Both the position numbers and the translations under genes were made by a program. The notes beneath the pieces are model-generated. The model worked only from the letters and a program-made list of their open reading frames with translations. It made no database searches and was not told the origin of the DNA. This document shows, in pieces, positions 16,249 to 24,917 of a DNA stretch of 50,214 nucleotides; the first letter of the stretch is position 1, and every line of letters begins with the position of its first letter. This stretch comes from Anaeromassilibacillus sp. An172. Lineage in GTDB: Bacteria; Bacillota; Clostridia; Oscillospirales; Acutalibacteraceae. The DNA is taken from contig NZ_NFKS01000023.1 in NCBI RefSeq assembly GCF_002160515.1, forward strand, positions 1 to 50,214, read 5' to 3'.

Positions 16249-16812
16249 ATGTCTGCAATTACAAAACGAGCTTTGGAAGCTTCCCTAAAAAAGCTGCTTC
16301 TCACAAAGCCTCTGGACAAAATAACAATCTCCGACATAACCGATGACTGCGGAGTAAACCGCATGACCTTCTACTATCATTTTAAAGATATCTATGATTT
16401 GGTGGACTGGGTAATGCAAAACGATGCTGCCATCGCCATAAACGGAATGAAAACCTATGAAACATGGCAAAAAGGTTTTCTAAGCATTTTCAATCACATT
16501 TCCGAAAACAAAACCTTCTTTTTAAACGTATATAAATGCGTAAGCCGTGAACAGGTGGAAGGTTACCTGTACAAGCTCACCTATGATTTGCTTATGGGCG
16601 TTATAGAGGAGCAAAGCGTCGGTATGCATGTGCGTCAGGAGGACAAAGCCTTTATGGCTGACTTTTACAAATACGGTTTTGTAGGCCTTGTGCTTTCATG
16701 GATAAAGGAAGGCATGAAAAAAGACCCATCGGAGATAGTAAAAAAACTTAATACCCTTATACTCGGCGATTTAAAGCTTGCTTTAAAGAGATTTGAGTCG
16801 GAAGATATTTAA
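16249..16812 (+). CDS. TetR/AcrR family regulator, copy 1
   Basis: Product of 187 aa. The helix-turn-helix is clear: KITISDITDDCGVNRMTFYYHFKDIYDLVDW (24-54), with the C-terminal domain of the DhaS/TetR_C type. It lies 26 bases after htpG in the same orientation and is followed by a terminator. A second gene at 19111 is very close in sequence: their first 55 residues differ at few positions. They flank oleate hydratase, which suggests one or both control it. The ligand may be a fatty acid, but that is inference. Confidence 0.85.
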   Translation: MSAITKRALEASLKKLLLTKPLDKITISDITDDCGVNRMTFYYHFKDIYDLVDWVMQNDAAIAINGMKTYETWQKGFLSIFNHISENKTFFLNVYKCVSREQVEGYLYKLTYDLLMGVIEEQSVGMHVRQEDKAFMADFYKYGFVGLVLSWIKEGMKKDPSEIVKKLNTLILGDLKLALKRFESEDI

Positions 16813-16834
16813 TCATTGGACTATAAATGATGAA

Positions 16835-16897
16835 AAAACCGGCAATGAAACCACGGTGATAAATATATTATCATCGGAGATTCATTGTCGGTTTTAA
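16835..16897 (+). terminator. Terminator after TetR copy 1
   Basis: A 15-bp stem (16835-16849 with 16881-16895, one G-U) with a further inner stem, then TTTTAATTTTTT. It separates the ferritin-htpG-TetR unit from oleate hydratase. Confidence 0.8.
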
Positions 16898-16913
16898 TTT
16901 TTTCAGGATGGTA

Positions 16914-16919
16914 TATAAT
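16914..16919 (+). promoter_or_regulatory. Candidate -10 of oleate hydratase
   Basis: A TATAAT follows the terminator, but no good -35 is seen at 17 nt. The leader contains an inverted repeat CCGC-N6-GCGG near 16953-16966, just before the ribosome site TGGAG. Confidence 0.35.
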
Positions 16920-16981
16920 ATAGTCACAGCAGAAAAAAACAAACAAAGCGCCGCTTATATGCGGCAGATTGGAGACTACAT

Positions 16982-18757
16982 ATGTATTATGCCAGCGGAA
17001 ATTACGAAGCATTTGTAAAACCCGAAAAACCAAAGGATGTGGACAGAAAGTCCGCCTACATTGTAGGTTCAGGACTTGCAGCACTTACCGCCGCCTGTTA
17101 TCTTGTTCGTGACGGACAAATGAACGGCGAAAGAATCCACATTTTAGAGAAAGACCCTATTCCCGGCGGAGCCTGCGACGGATTCAAATACGAGGACGTA
17201 GGCTACGTTATGAGAGGCGGAAGAGAGATGGACAACCACTTTGAAGTTATGTGGGACTTGTTCCGCTCTATTCCATCAATAGAAACCGAGGGTTTAAGTG
17301 TATTGGACGAATACTACTACCTCAACAAGAAAGACCCTAACTACTCACTTATGAGAGCCACCGAAAACAGAGGTCAGGACGCACACACAGACGGAAAATT
17401 CGGACTTTCAGACAAGGGTGCAATGGAAATTATGAAGCTTTTCTTCACACCTGACGAGGAGCTTTACGACAAGCGCATAACCGACTTTTTCGATGAGGAA
17501 GTTTTAAACTCAAACTTCTGGCTCTATTGGAGAACAATGTTTGCCTTTGAAAACTGGCACAGCGCCCTTGAAATGAAGCTGTACATCAAGCGTTTTATCC
17601 ACCATGTAGGCGGCTTGCCCGATTTCAAAGCTCTTAGATTTACAAAGTACAATCAGTACGAGTCAATGATTCTACCGATGATTAAATATCTTGAGGAACA
17701 CAATGTGGTTTTCCACTACAACACAAAGGTTGTAAACGTGGAATTTGAAATTAACGGTGAGAAAAAACAGGCTGTAAGAATTGTGGTAGACCACAAAGGA
17801 GATATAGAAAATATCGACCTTACAGAAAACGACCTTGTTTTCATTACAAACGGCGGATGCGTTGAAAATTCCTCAATCGGTTCACAGAACAAGCCGGCTA
17901 AGTTCAACCCGGAAATCAAGCCGGGCGGCGGCTGGGATATGTGGATGAAAATTGCCGCTCAGTCACCTGATTTCGGTCACCCTGAAAAGTTCTGCTATGA
18001 CCCTGAGCAGACAAACTGGATGTCCGCAACTGTAACAACACTTGACCAGAAAATTGTCCCCTACATTCAGAATATATGCAAGCGTGACCCATTCAGCGGC
18101 AGAGTCGTAACCGGCGGTATTGTAACCGTTAAAGACTCCAACTGGCTTTTGAGCTGGACTTTCAACCGTCAGCCTCAGTTCCGCAGTCAGCCTAAGGGAC
18201 AGCTTGTAGGCTGGATTTACGGACTTTTCAGCAATGTTCCCGGAAACTTCGTAAAGAAGCCAATGAGAGACTGTACAGGCAAGGAAATCTGCATGGAGTG
18301 GCTCTATCATTTGGGCGTACCAACCGAGCAAATCGAGGAACTGGCAGAAAACAGCGCAAACACAGTTCCATGCATGATGCCGTATATCACAGCATTTTTC
18401 ATGCCGAGAGCTGAGGGCGACAGACCTTTGGTCGTTCCAAACGGAAGTGTAAACTTTGCTTTCCTTGGTCAGTTTGCAGAAACAAAGCGTGACACAATTT
18501 TCACCACCGAGTATTCCATGAGAACAGGTATGGAAGCCGTTTACACACTTCTTGACATAGACAGAGGCGTGCCCGAGGTTTGGGGAAGCGTATACGACAT
18601 ACGTGACCTTCTCAAAGCTACAGTTCAGCTTCGTGACGGCAAAAAAATCACAGACATGGATTTGGGACTTATGGAAAGAATTGCCCTTAAAGAAATCCTT
18701 AAAAAAGTTAGAAATACAGACATAGAAAAGTTATTAAAAGAATATAACGTCATATAA
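16982..18757 (+). CDS. ohyA: Oleate hydratase (MCRA family)
   Basis: Product of 591 aa, the same length as S. aureus OhyA as I recall it. It adds water to the cis-9 double bond of oleate and similar unsaturated fatty acids to make 10-hydroxy fatty acids, using FAD as a structural cofactor. FAD motif VGSGLAALTAACYLV (28-42), ILEKDPIPGGACDG, and the RGGREM signature with the catalytic Glu82. The rest of the family core (WRTMFAFENWHSALEMKLYIKRFIH; ITAFFMPRAEGDRP) is intact. It is flanked by two related TetR genes and by terminators on both sides. In gut bacteria the enzyme is seen as detoxification of unsaturated fatty acids. Confidence 0.95.
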   Translation: MYYASGNYEAFVKPEKPKDVDRKSAYIVGSGLAALTAACYLVRDGQMNGERIHILEKDPIPGGACDGFKYEDVGYVMRGGREMDNHFEVMWDLFRSIPSIETEGLSVLDEYYYLNKKDPNYSLMRATENRGQDAHTDGKFGLSDKGAMEIMKLFFTPDEELYDKRITDFFDEEVLNSNFWLYWRTMFAFENWHSALEMKLYIKRFIHHVGGLPDFKALRFTKYNQYESMILPMIKYLEEHNVVFHYNTKVVNVEFEINGEKKQAVRIVVDHKGDIENIDLTENDLVFITNGGCVENSSIGSQNKPAKFNPEIKPGGGWDMWMKIAAQSPDFGHPEKFCYDPEQTNWMSATVTTLDQKIVPYIQNICKRDPFSGRVVTGGIVTVKDSNWLLSWTFNRQPQFRSQPKGQLVGWIYGLFSNVPGNFVKKPMRDCTGKEICMEWLYHLGVPTEQIEELAENSANTVPCMMPYITAFFMPRAEGDRPLVVPNGSVNFAFLGQFAETKRDTIFTTEYSMRTGMEAVYTLLDIDRGVPEVWGSVYDIRDLLKATVQLRDGKKITDMDLGLMERIALKEILKKVRNTDIEKLLKEYNVI

Positions 18758-18925
18758 AAAAATACACTGTAAAATAGCTATATAAACGCTCAAAATATTT
18801 TTTAAACAGCTCTATACAATTTACCTTTTTTATACACCAATATTTATACTGTTTAGCTGAGGAAGTTTAAGAAAATAACAACTGATTTTAAACAAAAATA
18901 ACCTCCTCAACAATGAATGCTGGAG

Positions 18926-18963
18926 AAACAGACGGTACTGTTTTTGTACCGTCTGTTTCTTTT
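18926..18963 (+). terminator. Terminator of ohyA
   Basis: A 13-bp perfect stem (18926-18938 with 18946-18958), 7-nt loop, then CTTTTTC. Confidence 0.85.
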
Positions 18964-19019
18964 TCAATATAAATTTACATAATATAGAATAAAAATAATA
19001 ATATTGTCAAAATATTGTA

Positions 19020-19048
19020 TTGAAGGTTGTTCAAATAAATGCTATAAT
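19020..19048 (+). promoter_or_regulatory. Promoter of TetR copy 2, with flanking repeats
   Basis: TTGAAG, 17 nt, TATAAT. TTGTT(C)AAATAAAT (19027-19040) in the spacer is repeated inverted at 19071-19083 with one base missing. These arms may be the autoregulatory operator. Confidence 0.65.
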
Positions 19049-19110
19049 TTAAGTACAAGTTTAAACGTTTATTTATTTAACAAGACAAAAACATAAAAGG
19101 AAGTGAAAAG

Positions 19111-19707
19111 ATGTCGATAAGAACCAAAATGGCTATGGAAGCCTCATTAAAAAAATTACTGCTTAAAAAACCTCTGGACAAAATCACCATATCCGATATT
19201 ACCGACGACTGCGGAATAAGCCGCATGACTTTTTACTACCATTTCAAAGATATTTACGACCTTGTTGACTGGATTTGTCTCAACGAAGCCCATCAAGCTT
19301 TACATTGTCTGAAATCCTTCGATACTTGGCAGCAGGGATTTCTTGAAATGTTCAAAATAGTACAAAAAAGCAAGTCGTTTTTTATCAACGTATACTCTTG
19401 TCTGAGCCTTGAAAAGGTTGAGGGATATCTCTACAATCTCACATACAGAATGCTTTACAATGTCGTTGATGAAAAGGCAAAAGGACTTAACGTAACAGAA
19501 GCCGATAAAAAATTTGTAACCGATTATTTTAAATTTGTGCTTGTAGGACTTATGCTTCAGTGGATTAAAAACGGAATGAAAGAAACTCCCGAGGATATTG
19601 TTTACAGATTCATCACCACATCACAGGGAAATATCATGTTGTGTCTTGAAAGACTTGCCAATGCAGCGGATAAAAAAACTGCACCTCAGATACCTCTTAC
19701 ATCCTGA
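19111..19707 (+). CDS. TetR/AcrR family regulator, copy 2
   Basis: Product of 198 aa, start after AAAGGAAG. The helix-turn-helix KITISDITDDCGISRMTFYYHFKDIYDLVDW is nearly identical to that of copy 1, and the C-terminal halves are clearly related (for example EGYLYxLTY, VGLxLxWIKxGMK). The C terminus has an extra 12-residue polar tail. It has its own promoter with inverted repeats and sits 354 bases after ohyA. Divergence of the ligand-binding halves suggests different effectors or division of labour. Confidence 0.85.
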   Translation: MSIRTKMAMEASLKKLLLKKPLDKITISDITDDCGISRMTFYYHFKDIYDLVDWICLNEAHQALHCLKSFDTWQQGFLEMFKIVQKSKSFFINVYSCLSLEKVEGYLYNLTYRMLYNVVDEKAKGLNVTEADKKFVTDYFKFVLVGLMLQWIKNGMKETPEDIVYRFITTSQGNIMLCLERLANAADKKTAPQIPLTS

Positions 19708-19995
19708 TAGTTACCGTTTATATTATTATAGAAAAGCTTTGAAAAAACAACGAAATTTATTTTTTAGCTTCGGTATACAATAGTCTTTTGGTGATAATTT
19801 TTTTATCATTTCCCCTATATTGTTTATTTTATTCTAATGTCAAAAAAGGTATAATCTCGTTGTTATATAGAACTTTGTCTGAGTATATTGTGATTTCAAA
19901 CTTATTTTGCCATACACATAAACCTTTTTATACATTTTCCGAAATTATTTTATACTCTCGAAGTTTGTTCTTTCAATCCTTAATAATATTTATGC

Positions 19996-20030
19996 AAAAC
20001 AGGAAGGTTGGTCGCCTTCCTGTTTTTCCT
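19996..20030 (+). terminator. Rightward terminator
   Basis: A 12-bp perfect stem (19996-20007 with 20015-20026) and 7-nt loop, T-rich after. It lies about 290 bases past the TetR 2 stop. Confidence 0.8.
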
Positions 20031-20036
20031 TTCTAA

Positions 20037-20073
20037 AAAAGCAGACGCCGGCAAATTACCTGCGTCTGCTTTT
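20037..20073 (-). terminator. Terminator of cysK
   Basis: A 12-bp perfect stem (20037-20048 with 20062-20073), with T-rich sequence on the - strand. Confidence 0.8.
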
Positions 20074-20100
20074 GTTTATTTAAAGGTATAGGCAATATGT

Positions 20101-21030
20101 TTATTCTTCAAACATAGGGGTTGAAAGATATCTTTCACCTGTATCAGGAAGCAATACAACAATGTTCTTACCCTTGTTCTCCTCTTTCTTTGAAAGTTCA
20201 GCTGCTGCCCACAAAGCGGCTCCTGAGGAAATACCCACAAGGATACCCTCTGTCTTTCCGAACTCTCTGCCCATGTTCATGGCGTCATCGTTTTCAACCT
20301 TTATAATCTCGTCATAAACGGAAGTATCAAGAATTTCAGGAACAAAACCGGCGCCTATTCCCTGTATTTTGTGAGGGCCTGGATTTCCGCCGGAAAGAAC
20401 CGGAGAAGAGGCAGGCTCAACCGCAACAACCTTTACATCAGGATTTTTCTCTTTAAGGTACTTTCCGACACCGGTTACAGTTCCGCCTGTTCCAACGCCT
20501 GCAACAAAAATATCAACCTTTCCATCCATGTCCTCCCAGATTTCCGGGCCTGTTGTGAGATAGTGTGCTTCAGGATTTGACGGGTTTACAAACTGACCTG
20601 CAACAAAGCTTCCCTCAATCTCCTTTGAAAGCTCCTCGGCTTTTGCAATAGCACCTGACATGCCCTTGCTTCCCTCTGTAAGCACAAGCTTTGCGCCGTA
20701 TGCTTTCATAAGCTTTCTGCGCTCAACAGACATGGTTTCAGGCATAACTATAATAATTTCATAGCCCTTTGAAGCGGCAATAGCGGCAAGTCCTATTCCT
20801 GTGTTTCCGCTTGTAGGTTCAATAATCACTGAACCCTTTTTCAAAATTCCGCTTTTCTCTGCATTTTCAATCATTGACCTTGCAACTCTGTCCTTAACGC
20901 TTCCGGCTGGATTAAAGTACTCAAGCTTTGCAAAGATGTTTGCCTTTGCGCCGATTTTTTTCTCTGTGTTAACTGCCTCTATAATTGGAGTTTTACCTAT
21001 TAACTCTGTTACTGATTTATAAATTCTCAT
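20101..21030 (-). CDS. cysK: Cysteine synthase A (O-acetylserine sulfhydrylase)
   Basis: Product of 309 aa. A PLP enzyme that makes cysteine from O-acetylserine and sulfide. The PLP lysine is Lys46 in NPAGSVKDR, the substrate loop SGNTG is at 74-78, and the phosphate loop is [10 protein letters not shown]. The ATG at 21030 follows AAAGGA; an upstream in-frame start at 21066 overlaps the previous gene. It is the second gene after an Rrf2 regulator, a common pairing for sulfur regulation (CymR/IscR type). Confidence 0.93.
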   Translation of the reverse strand: MRIYKSVTELIGKTPIIEAVNTEKKIGAKANIFAKLEYFNPAGSVKDRVARSMIENAEKSGILKKGSVIIEPTSGNTGIGLAAIAASKGYEIIIVMPETMSVERRKLMKAYGAKLVLTEGSKGMSGAIAKAEELSKEIEGSFVAGQFVNPSNPEAHYLTTGPEIWEDMDGKVDIFVAGVGTGGTVTGVGKYLKEKNPDVKVVAVEPASSPVLSGGNPGPHKIQGIGAGFVPEILDTSVYDEIIKVENDDAMNMGREFGKTEGILVGISSGAALWAAAELSKKEENKGKNIVVLLPDTGERYLSTPMFEE

Positions 21031-21062
21031 AATAATTTTCCTTTCAAAATTCAAATTGATTA

Positions 21063-21542
21063 TCAATCGTCTTTCTTTATTGTTACCCTTTTATTTGAAA
21101 ACAAATCATCACAGACAAAGTCTTTATGAGAAAGATTTCTGTCCTCTAAAAGGTCCTTAAGAGTAATACTGTCAAAATAACTGTCAATAAATTCTTGAAG
21201 TTTCTGCCACATCGGAAGTGTGGGACACTTGTCTGCTCTTTCACAGGTGTTCACATCACATTCAAGACAGGAGACAGGCGCAAGACTGCCTTCTGTAAGC
21301 CTGAGAATACTTCCAACCGTGTATTCCTCGGGACTTTTTGAGAGCTTGTAACCGCCGCCCTTGCCACGCAAACCCTCTACATAGTTTGCCTTTACCAGTA
21401 TAGATATAATAGCTTCAAGATATTTTATGGAAATGCCCTGACTTTTTGTAAGCTCACGCAGAGGTATGTAATCTTCTGTGTTTCTGAGAGCCAATTCCAG
21501 CATTATTCTCAGGGCGTAACGTCCTTTTGTAGATATAAACAT
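21063..21542 (-). CDS. Rrf2 family regulator with IscR-like cysteines
   Basis: Product of 159 aa. The winged helix is [14 protein letters not shown]...[29 protein letters not shown]. Cys92, Cys95, Cys100 and Cys106 lie in [22 protein letters not shown], where IscR has its Fe-S ligands Cys92, Cys98 and Cys104. Bacillus CymR lacks this set, so this looks like an Fe-S sensing member. It is the first gene with cysK and has an inverted repeat TACTA-N6-TAGTA in its own promoter. I infer that it senses Fe-S or cysteine status and autoregulates the pair. Confidence 0.88.
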   Translation of the reverse strand: MFISTKGRYALRIMLELALRNTEDYIPLRELTKSQGISIKYLEAIISILVKANYVEGLRGKGGGYKLSKSPEEYTVGSILRLTEGSLAPVSCLECDVNTCERADKCPTLPMWQKLQEFIDSYFDSITLKDLLEDRNLSHKDFVCDDLFSNKRVTIKKDD

Positions 21543-21563
21543 ACAAGCACCTCCTATATACCT

Positions 21564-21592
21564 ATAATACTATAAGTTTAGTAGGATTTCAA
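21564..21592 (-). promoter_or_regulatory. Promoter of Rrf2-cysK with operator
   Basis: On the - strand TTGAAA, 17 nt, TATTAT. TACTA-N6-TAGTA (21568-21583) lies between and overlaps the -10, a typical Rrf2-family site. Confidence 0.7.
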
Positions 21593-21602
21593 GACTTTTT
21601 TG

Positions 21603-21658
21603 AATCCGCCGTAAAATATTGCTTAAATTAACATAACTCAATATTAAAACGGCGGATT
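21603..21658 (-). terminator. Hairpin after spoIIIAH
   Basis: A 10-bp perfect outer stem (21603-21612 with 21649-21658) plus inner 7-bp stem (21615-21621 with 21639-21645) begins four bases after the spoIIIAH stop. No T run follows on the - strand, so it may block decay or act as a weak terminator. Confidence 0.5.
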
Positions 21659-21662
21659 TAAC

Positions 21663-22298
21663 TTAAATTTGTATAATTTTTATCTGTTCGGAACCCATAT
21701 CAAGCTGTGACATAACCGCATCCTTTACCAAAAGTGAGCCGCTGTCATCCATATTCTGGGAAGCTACCACAACATTACAGCCCTCATCAGAGATAAAACA
21801 TACCACATCGGTAAAGCCTTTTGCTTTTAAGAGGTTTTCAATATTTGACTGGGCAAGTATAAGCTTTTCCAGCTGAGAAACCGACTCTGCGGCCTCTTCC
21901 TTTGCCTCTTCGCTGTTTTCACTGAGACTTAATACCTCTTTGGCGTCCTCCAAAACCTTTGACTGGGTCTGCTCCCTGTCTGTTCTCACAGTTGAAAAAT
22001 AGCTTATCTGTTTTTCGGTAAGCTCAGCCTTTACTGCTGTGGTGTCCTCTCCTTTGGTTGTTTCCTTGGTGGAATCCGTAGACTTGTCATCATCACCGCC
22101 GAAGATGCTGTCAAAGATACCGGCTTCCTGAGTTTCGTCGGTTATGTCGCCGTTTACGTACTGAGCCTCTCCAAGCTTTTTGGATGCGTCAACAGACAGC
22201 ATGTCGCTGTTTCCCGTAAACTGCCAGTTAAGATAAACCGCAGCACCAAGAGCCAGCACAAGTGAAGCCATAAGTACATGTCTTTTCTGTATTTTCAT
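21663..22298 (-). CDS. spoIIIAH: Stage III sporulation protein AH
   Basis: Product of 211 aa. One N-terminal membrane segment (about 9-27), a long charged linker (50-105) and a C-terminal domain of ring-building motif type (QLEKLILAQSNIENLLKAKGFTDVVCFISDEGCNVVV). In Bacillus, SpoIIIAH in the mother-cell membrane binds forespore SpoIIQ to form the channel. Last gene of the spoIIIA operon; the spoIIIAG stop is two bases upstream. Confidence 0.9.
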   Translation of the reverse strand: MKIQKRHVLMASLVLALGAAVYLNWQFTGNSDMLSVDASKKLGEAQYVNGDITDETQEAGIFDSIFGGDDDKSTDSTKETTKGEDTTAVKAELTEKQISYFSTVRTDREQTQSKVLEDAKEVLSLSENSEEAKEEAAESVSQLEKLILAQSNIENLLKAKGFTDVVCFISDEGCNVVVASQNMDDSGSLLVKDAVMSQLDMGSEQIKIIQI

Positions 22299-22300
22299 TT

Positions 22301-22789
22301 CTATTCCTCCTGATAATCATATAATTTTGTGACGCTCACCCTTGAGGATGATATATTAAGCGCCTTAGTCACTACATCAATAATTTTTTCTTTTGTAACG
22401 GGATTTTCACCGCCGTCACAGACCACAGCCACACCACGCACCGTAGGCTCTATGCTTTTGGTTTTGGTATCGCCGTTTGAAAGATAGACATACTCAACGG
22501 AATTTTCCATTGTCAGCAGGATTTCACATCTTCCCACCCCGCTGATTTTTGAAATTATTTCTTTCAGTTCCTTTTCCAGATTATCTCCGTAAACCTCTGC
22601 GCTTACAGATGACTGAGAACCGTCATAAGCCTCGCCGCTTTCACCTCCGTCCCAAAGTGACGAAAGAAAAATCAAAACAATTCCGGCAATTCCCAAGGCT
22701 ATAATTATCCTCAGTGTATTTTCCTTTATCGGAAATTTTCCGGCAAGATCAAAAACCGTCTTTTCTTTTGTCTTTCCCATTTTAAGCAT
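22301..22789 (-). CDS. spoIIIAG: Stage III sporulation protein AG
   Basis: About 162 aa. A short N-terminal cytosolic part, one membrane segment (LRIIIALGIAGIVLIFL), then the ring domain ending VTKALNISSSRVSVTKL. SpoIIIAG forms a large ring in the intermembrane channel. The start is uncertain: ATGs exist at 22801, 22789 and 22780, and the gene overlaps spoIIIAF. I chose 22789 because AAGGG lies just before it. Confidence 0.85.
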   Translation of the reverse strand: MLKMGKTKEKTVFDLAGKFPIKENTLRIIIALGIAGIVLIFLSSLWDGGESGEAYDGSQSSVSAEVYGDNLEKELKEIISKISGVGRCEILLTMENSVEYVYLSNGDTKTKSIEPTVRGVAVVCDGGENPVTKEKIIDVVTKALNISSSRVSVTKLYDYQEE

Positions 22790-23276
22790 CTTTCCCTTCA
22801 TCAACAGTTATAATATTCGGAAAAACTTTAAAGTCATTCTTTATAAGACTGTTTATCTTTGTTCTGAACAACCGGTTTTGTTCCTGATTTATGTATATGT
22901 TTATTTCTTCAACATATATTCCATGGTCACTGTCGGTTTCAAGAATAATTCTTATGTCGGAAGCCTCTATGCCCTCCTGCTTCAAAATATAGTCCGTATA
23001 TTCACAGAGCTTTTCTTCCGCAACAGATATAACCTCATTTTCATAGTAATCCTCATACTCTGCGGAAAGCTCTTCTCCGTCCGGCATTATATAAAGCTCC
23101 TCAGAAAAATCAACAGAGGTCTTTGTAAATGAGGATATAACCACAGCAAGCAAAAAAATCCCCATAACTACGTTCATTATCTTCTTTGTATTTCCCAAAG
23201 GGGCGATAATTCCCACCGCTGCGCTTATTACACAGCAAAGGCAGATTATCCCGCCCACCTCGCTTATAAAGCTCAC
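22782..23276 (-). CDS. spoIIIAF: Stage III sporulation protein AF
   Basis: Product of 164 aa from a GTG at 23276, with GGAGG six bases upstream. Two N-terminal membrane segments are followed by an extracytoplasmic domain (EGIEASDIRIILETDSD...). It overlaps the spoIIIAE stop by four bases. Part of the channel complex; its exact role is less known. Confidence 0.87.
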   Translation of the reverse strand: MSFISEVGGIICLCCVISAAVGIIAPLGNTKKIMNVVMGIFLLAVVISSFTKTSVDFSEELYIMPDGEELSAEYEDYYENEVISVAEEKLCEYTDYILKQEGIEASDIRIILETDSDHGIYVEEINIYINQEQNRLFRTKINSLIKNDFKVFPNIITVDEGKDA

Positions 23277-24499
23277 GACGCACCTCCGGCAACCAGTATA
23301 ATTGTTGTGGATATTACGAAAATCGTGCAGACGGACAAAAGCAAAGCTATCAACATACCCAGCACCGAAGAAACGCCGTTTAACAGCGTTACAGCTGTAT
23401 TCTGTCCCAAAATCTCACCCACAAGCTTGCACAGATTAAGTGATAAAAGCCACAGCACACACTGAATAAGCACCGGTAAAAAAATTACAGCTATGGAGAT
23501 AATAACAAAAACTCCTATTCCCGATTTTAAAAGTCCCATACCTGATTTTACCGTCCTGTAAGCCTCTGAAAGCGCTGAACCCACCACCGGCACAAAGGAT
23601 GAAACCGTAAATCTTACAGCCCTTGTGGCGACGGAATCGGCAGAGCTTGTAAGCAAGGTATTAAAGGTCAGCAAAGCCGAAAAAACAGACATTGAAAAAG
23701 CAAGTATCCACTTTACCGCCCTTGAAATAGCCGAAGAAATTCCACCGAGCTTTAACTGAGGGGACATTCCCCCCATAACAGAAATACCTAAAAACACATT
23801 CATAAAAGGCACAATCACACGAGAAGCCAAAAGCGAAATAACATTTCCCACACCAATCATAACCGAATAGTAAGCCGCACCGCTTACGGAATTTCCCGAG
23901 GAAATAACAATCCCTGCAAAAACCGGCAGATAGGCAAGCAAAAAGCTTGTGGAAACCATAAGTGAACCGGCGCAGTTTTCAATAAGCTTTGTAACAGGAA
24001 GAACTATTATTGAGGTCACAGCCAATACGGAAACCGTTCCCATAACCTCGCTCATGGGCGAGCTTTTAAGCCCTTCCCGAAATCCGTCCAGTATGGCAAA
24101 AATTATCATAACACCGCATACGGAAGCAAAAACACCGAAAGGCGTTTTCCCCTGGCCGGTTATAAGCTTCATAACCTCTCCGGCAAGCCTTGAAAAATCC
24201 AAATCAAGAAGAGAGGAAAAGTCCGGCCCGTAAATATCAAGGCTGTTTAAAATCTCCTTAGTATCGTCGGGAAGAGCGTTTATCAAGTCCTCTCCCTGCT
24301 GAAAATCCTCTATGTAATCCAGCGCATCATCCTTGTCCCCCTGTTCCTCTCCGCTGTTTTCGGTGGTTTCCGGTACTGCCTGATACTCCTCGCCTCTTAC
24401 AAAAATTGATGACCAAAGCACCAGCAGAAACAAAACTGAAATCACGCAGAACACTTTTAAACACCTTTGTTTTCTTTTGCAGTCAAAGGAAATCATCAT
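23273..24499 (-). CDS. spoIIIAE: Stage III sporulation protein AE
   Basis: Product of 408 aa with signal peptide (about 1-36), an acidic segment (YQAVPETTENSGEEQGDKDD), then about eight membrane segments, the expected layout of SpoIIIAE. A polytopic component of the feeding-tube complex. AAAGGAC lies before the ATG. Confidence 0.92.
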   Translation of the reverse strand: MMISFDCKRKQRCLKVFCVISVLFLLVLWSSIFVRGEEYQAVPETTENSGEEQGDKDDALDYIEDFQQGEDLINALPDDTKEILNSLDIYGPDFSSLLDLDFSRLAGEVMKLITGQGKTPFGVFASVCGVMIIFAILDGFREGLKSSPMSEVMGTVSVLAVTSIIVLPVTKLIENCAGSLMVSTSFLLAYLPVFAGIVISSGNSVSGAAYYSVMIGVGNVISLLASRVIVPFMNVFLGISVMGGMSPQLKLGGISSAISRAVKWILAFSMSVFSALLTFNTLLTSSADSVATRAVRFTVSSFVPVVGSALSEAYRTVKSGMGLLKSGIGVFVIISIAVIFLPVLIQCVLWLLSLNLCKLVGEILGQNTAVTLLNGVSSVLGMLIALLLSVCTIFVISTTIILVAGGAS

Positions 24500-24522
24500 A
24501 ATCTTTACGTCCTTTAATTTAA

Positions 24523-24915
24523 TCAGCCTGCCGACAAAAGACCCAAAGCCAAAGAAAGCAGGTCTTGAAGCATCGGCATAGCGGCAATCAATATCATAAT
24601 TTTTCCGCAGAGCAGCACATTATTTCCCAGTGCGGAGCATCCGGCGTCATTACAGCAGTCACTTGCAAATTCCGTAAGGAAACATATTCCCAGAGCTTTT
24701 ATAATCACCTCTATGTATTCCAGATTTATAGAAAAGTTCTCTGCCATATCACGTATAGTTTCCGTAATCTGAGATACTTCCCCAATCACATAAAGGATAA
24801 TTATAACGCATCCGCAGACCTGCAAGGCAAAAGCCGCTTCTCCGTTGTGTTTTTTCACCAATAGGGAAAGCACTGCGCAGACTATCGCCGCTCCGCATAC
24901 TCCTGCGATATTCAT
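24523..24915 (-). CDS. spoIIIAD: Stage III sporulation protein AD
   Basis: Product of 130 aa, four hydrophobic segments, matching SpoIIIAD length and pattern (EVIIKALGICFLTEFASDCCNDAG). Gap of three bases after spoIIIAC. Confidence 0.9.
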   Translation of the reverse strand: MNIAGVCGAAIVCAVLSLLVKKHNGEAAFALQVCGCVIIILYVIGEVSQITETIRDMAENFSINLEYIEVIIKALGICFLTEFASDCCNDAGCSALGNNVLLCGKIMILIAAMPMLQDLLSLALGLLSAG

Positions 24916-24917
24916 AG

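Larger units (their letters stand above)
18758..19110. other. Intergenic region after ohyA
   Basis: 353 bases. A first hairpin can form from TGAGGAAGTT (near 18860) and AACCTCCTCA (near 18900). The terminator at 18926-18958 follows. The promoter of TetR copy 2 (19020-19048) and an inverted repeat around it come next. No gene is supported; a 19-codon reading frame at 18912 lacks a ribosome site. Confidence 0.5.
19708..20100. other. Intergenic region, convergent TetR 2 / cysK
   Basis: 393 AT-rich bases. Two strong terminators lie at its right end, one for each direction. A TATAAT near 19852 with a poor -35 might give a short transcript ending at the 19996-20026 hairpin. No protein gene is supported. 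Confidence 0.5.

Noticed and set aside
18912-18971. 19-codon rightward frame after ohyA
   Set aside because: No ribosome site, and it is made of the terminator hairpin itself.
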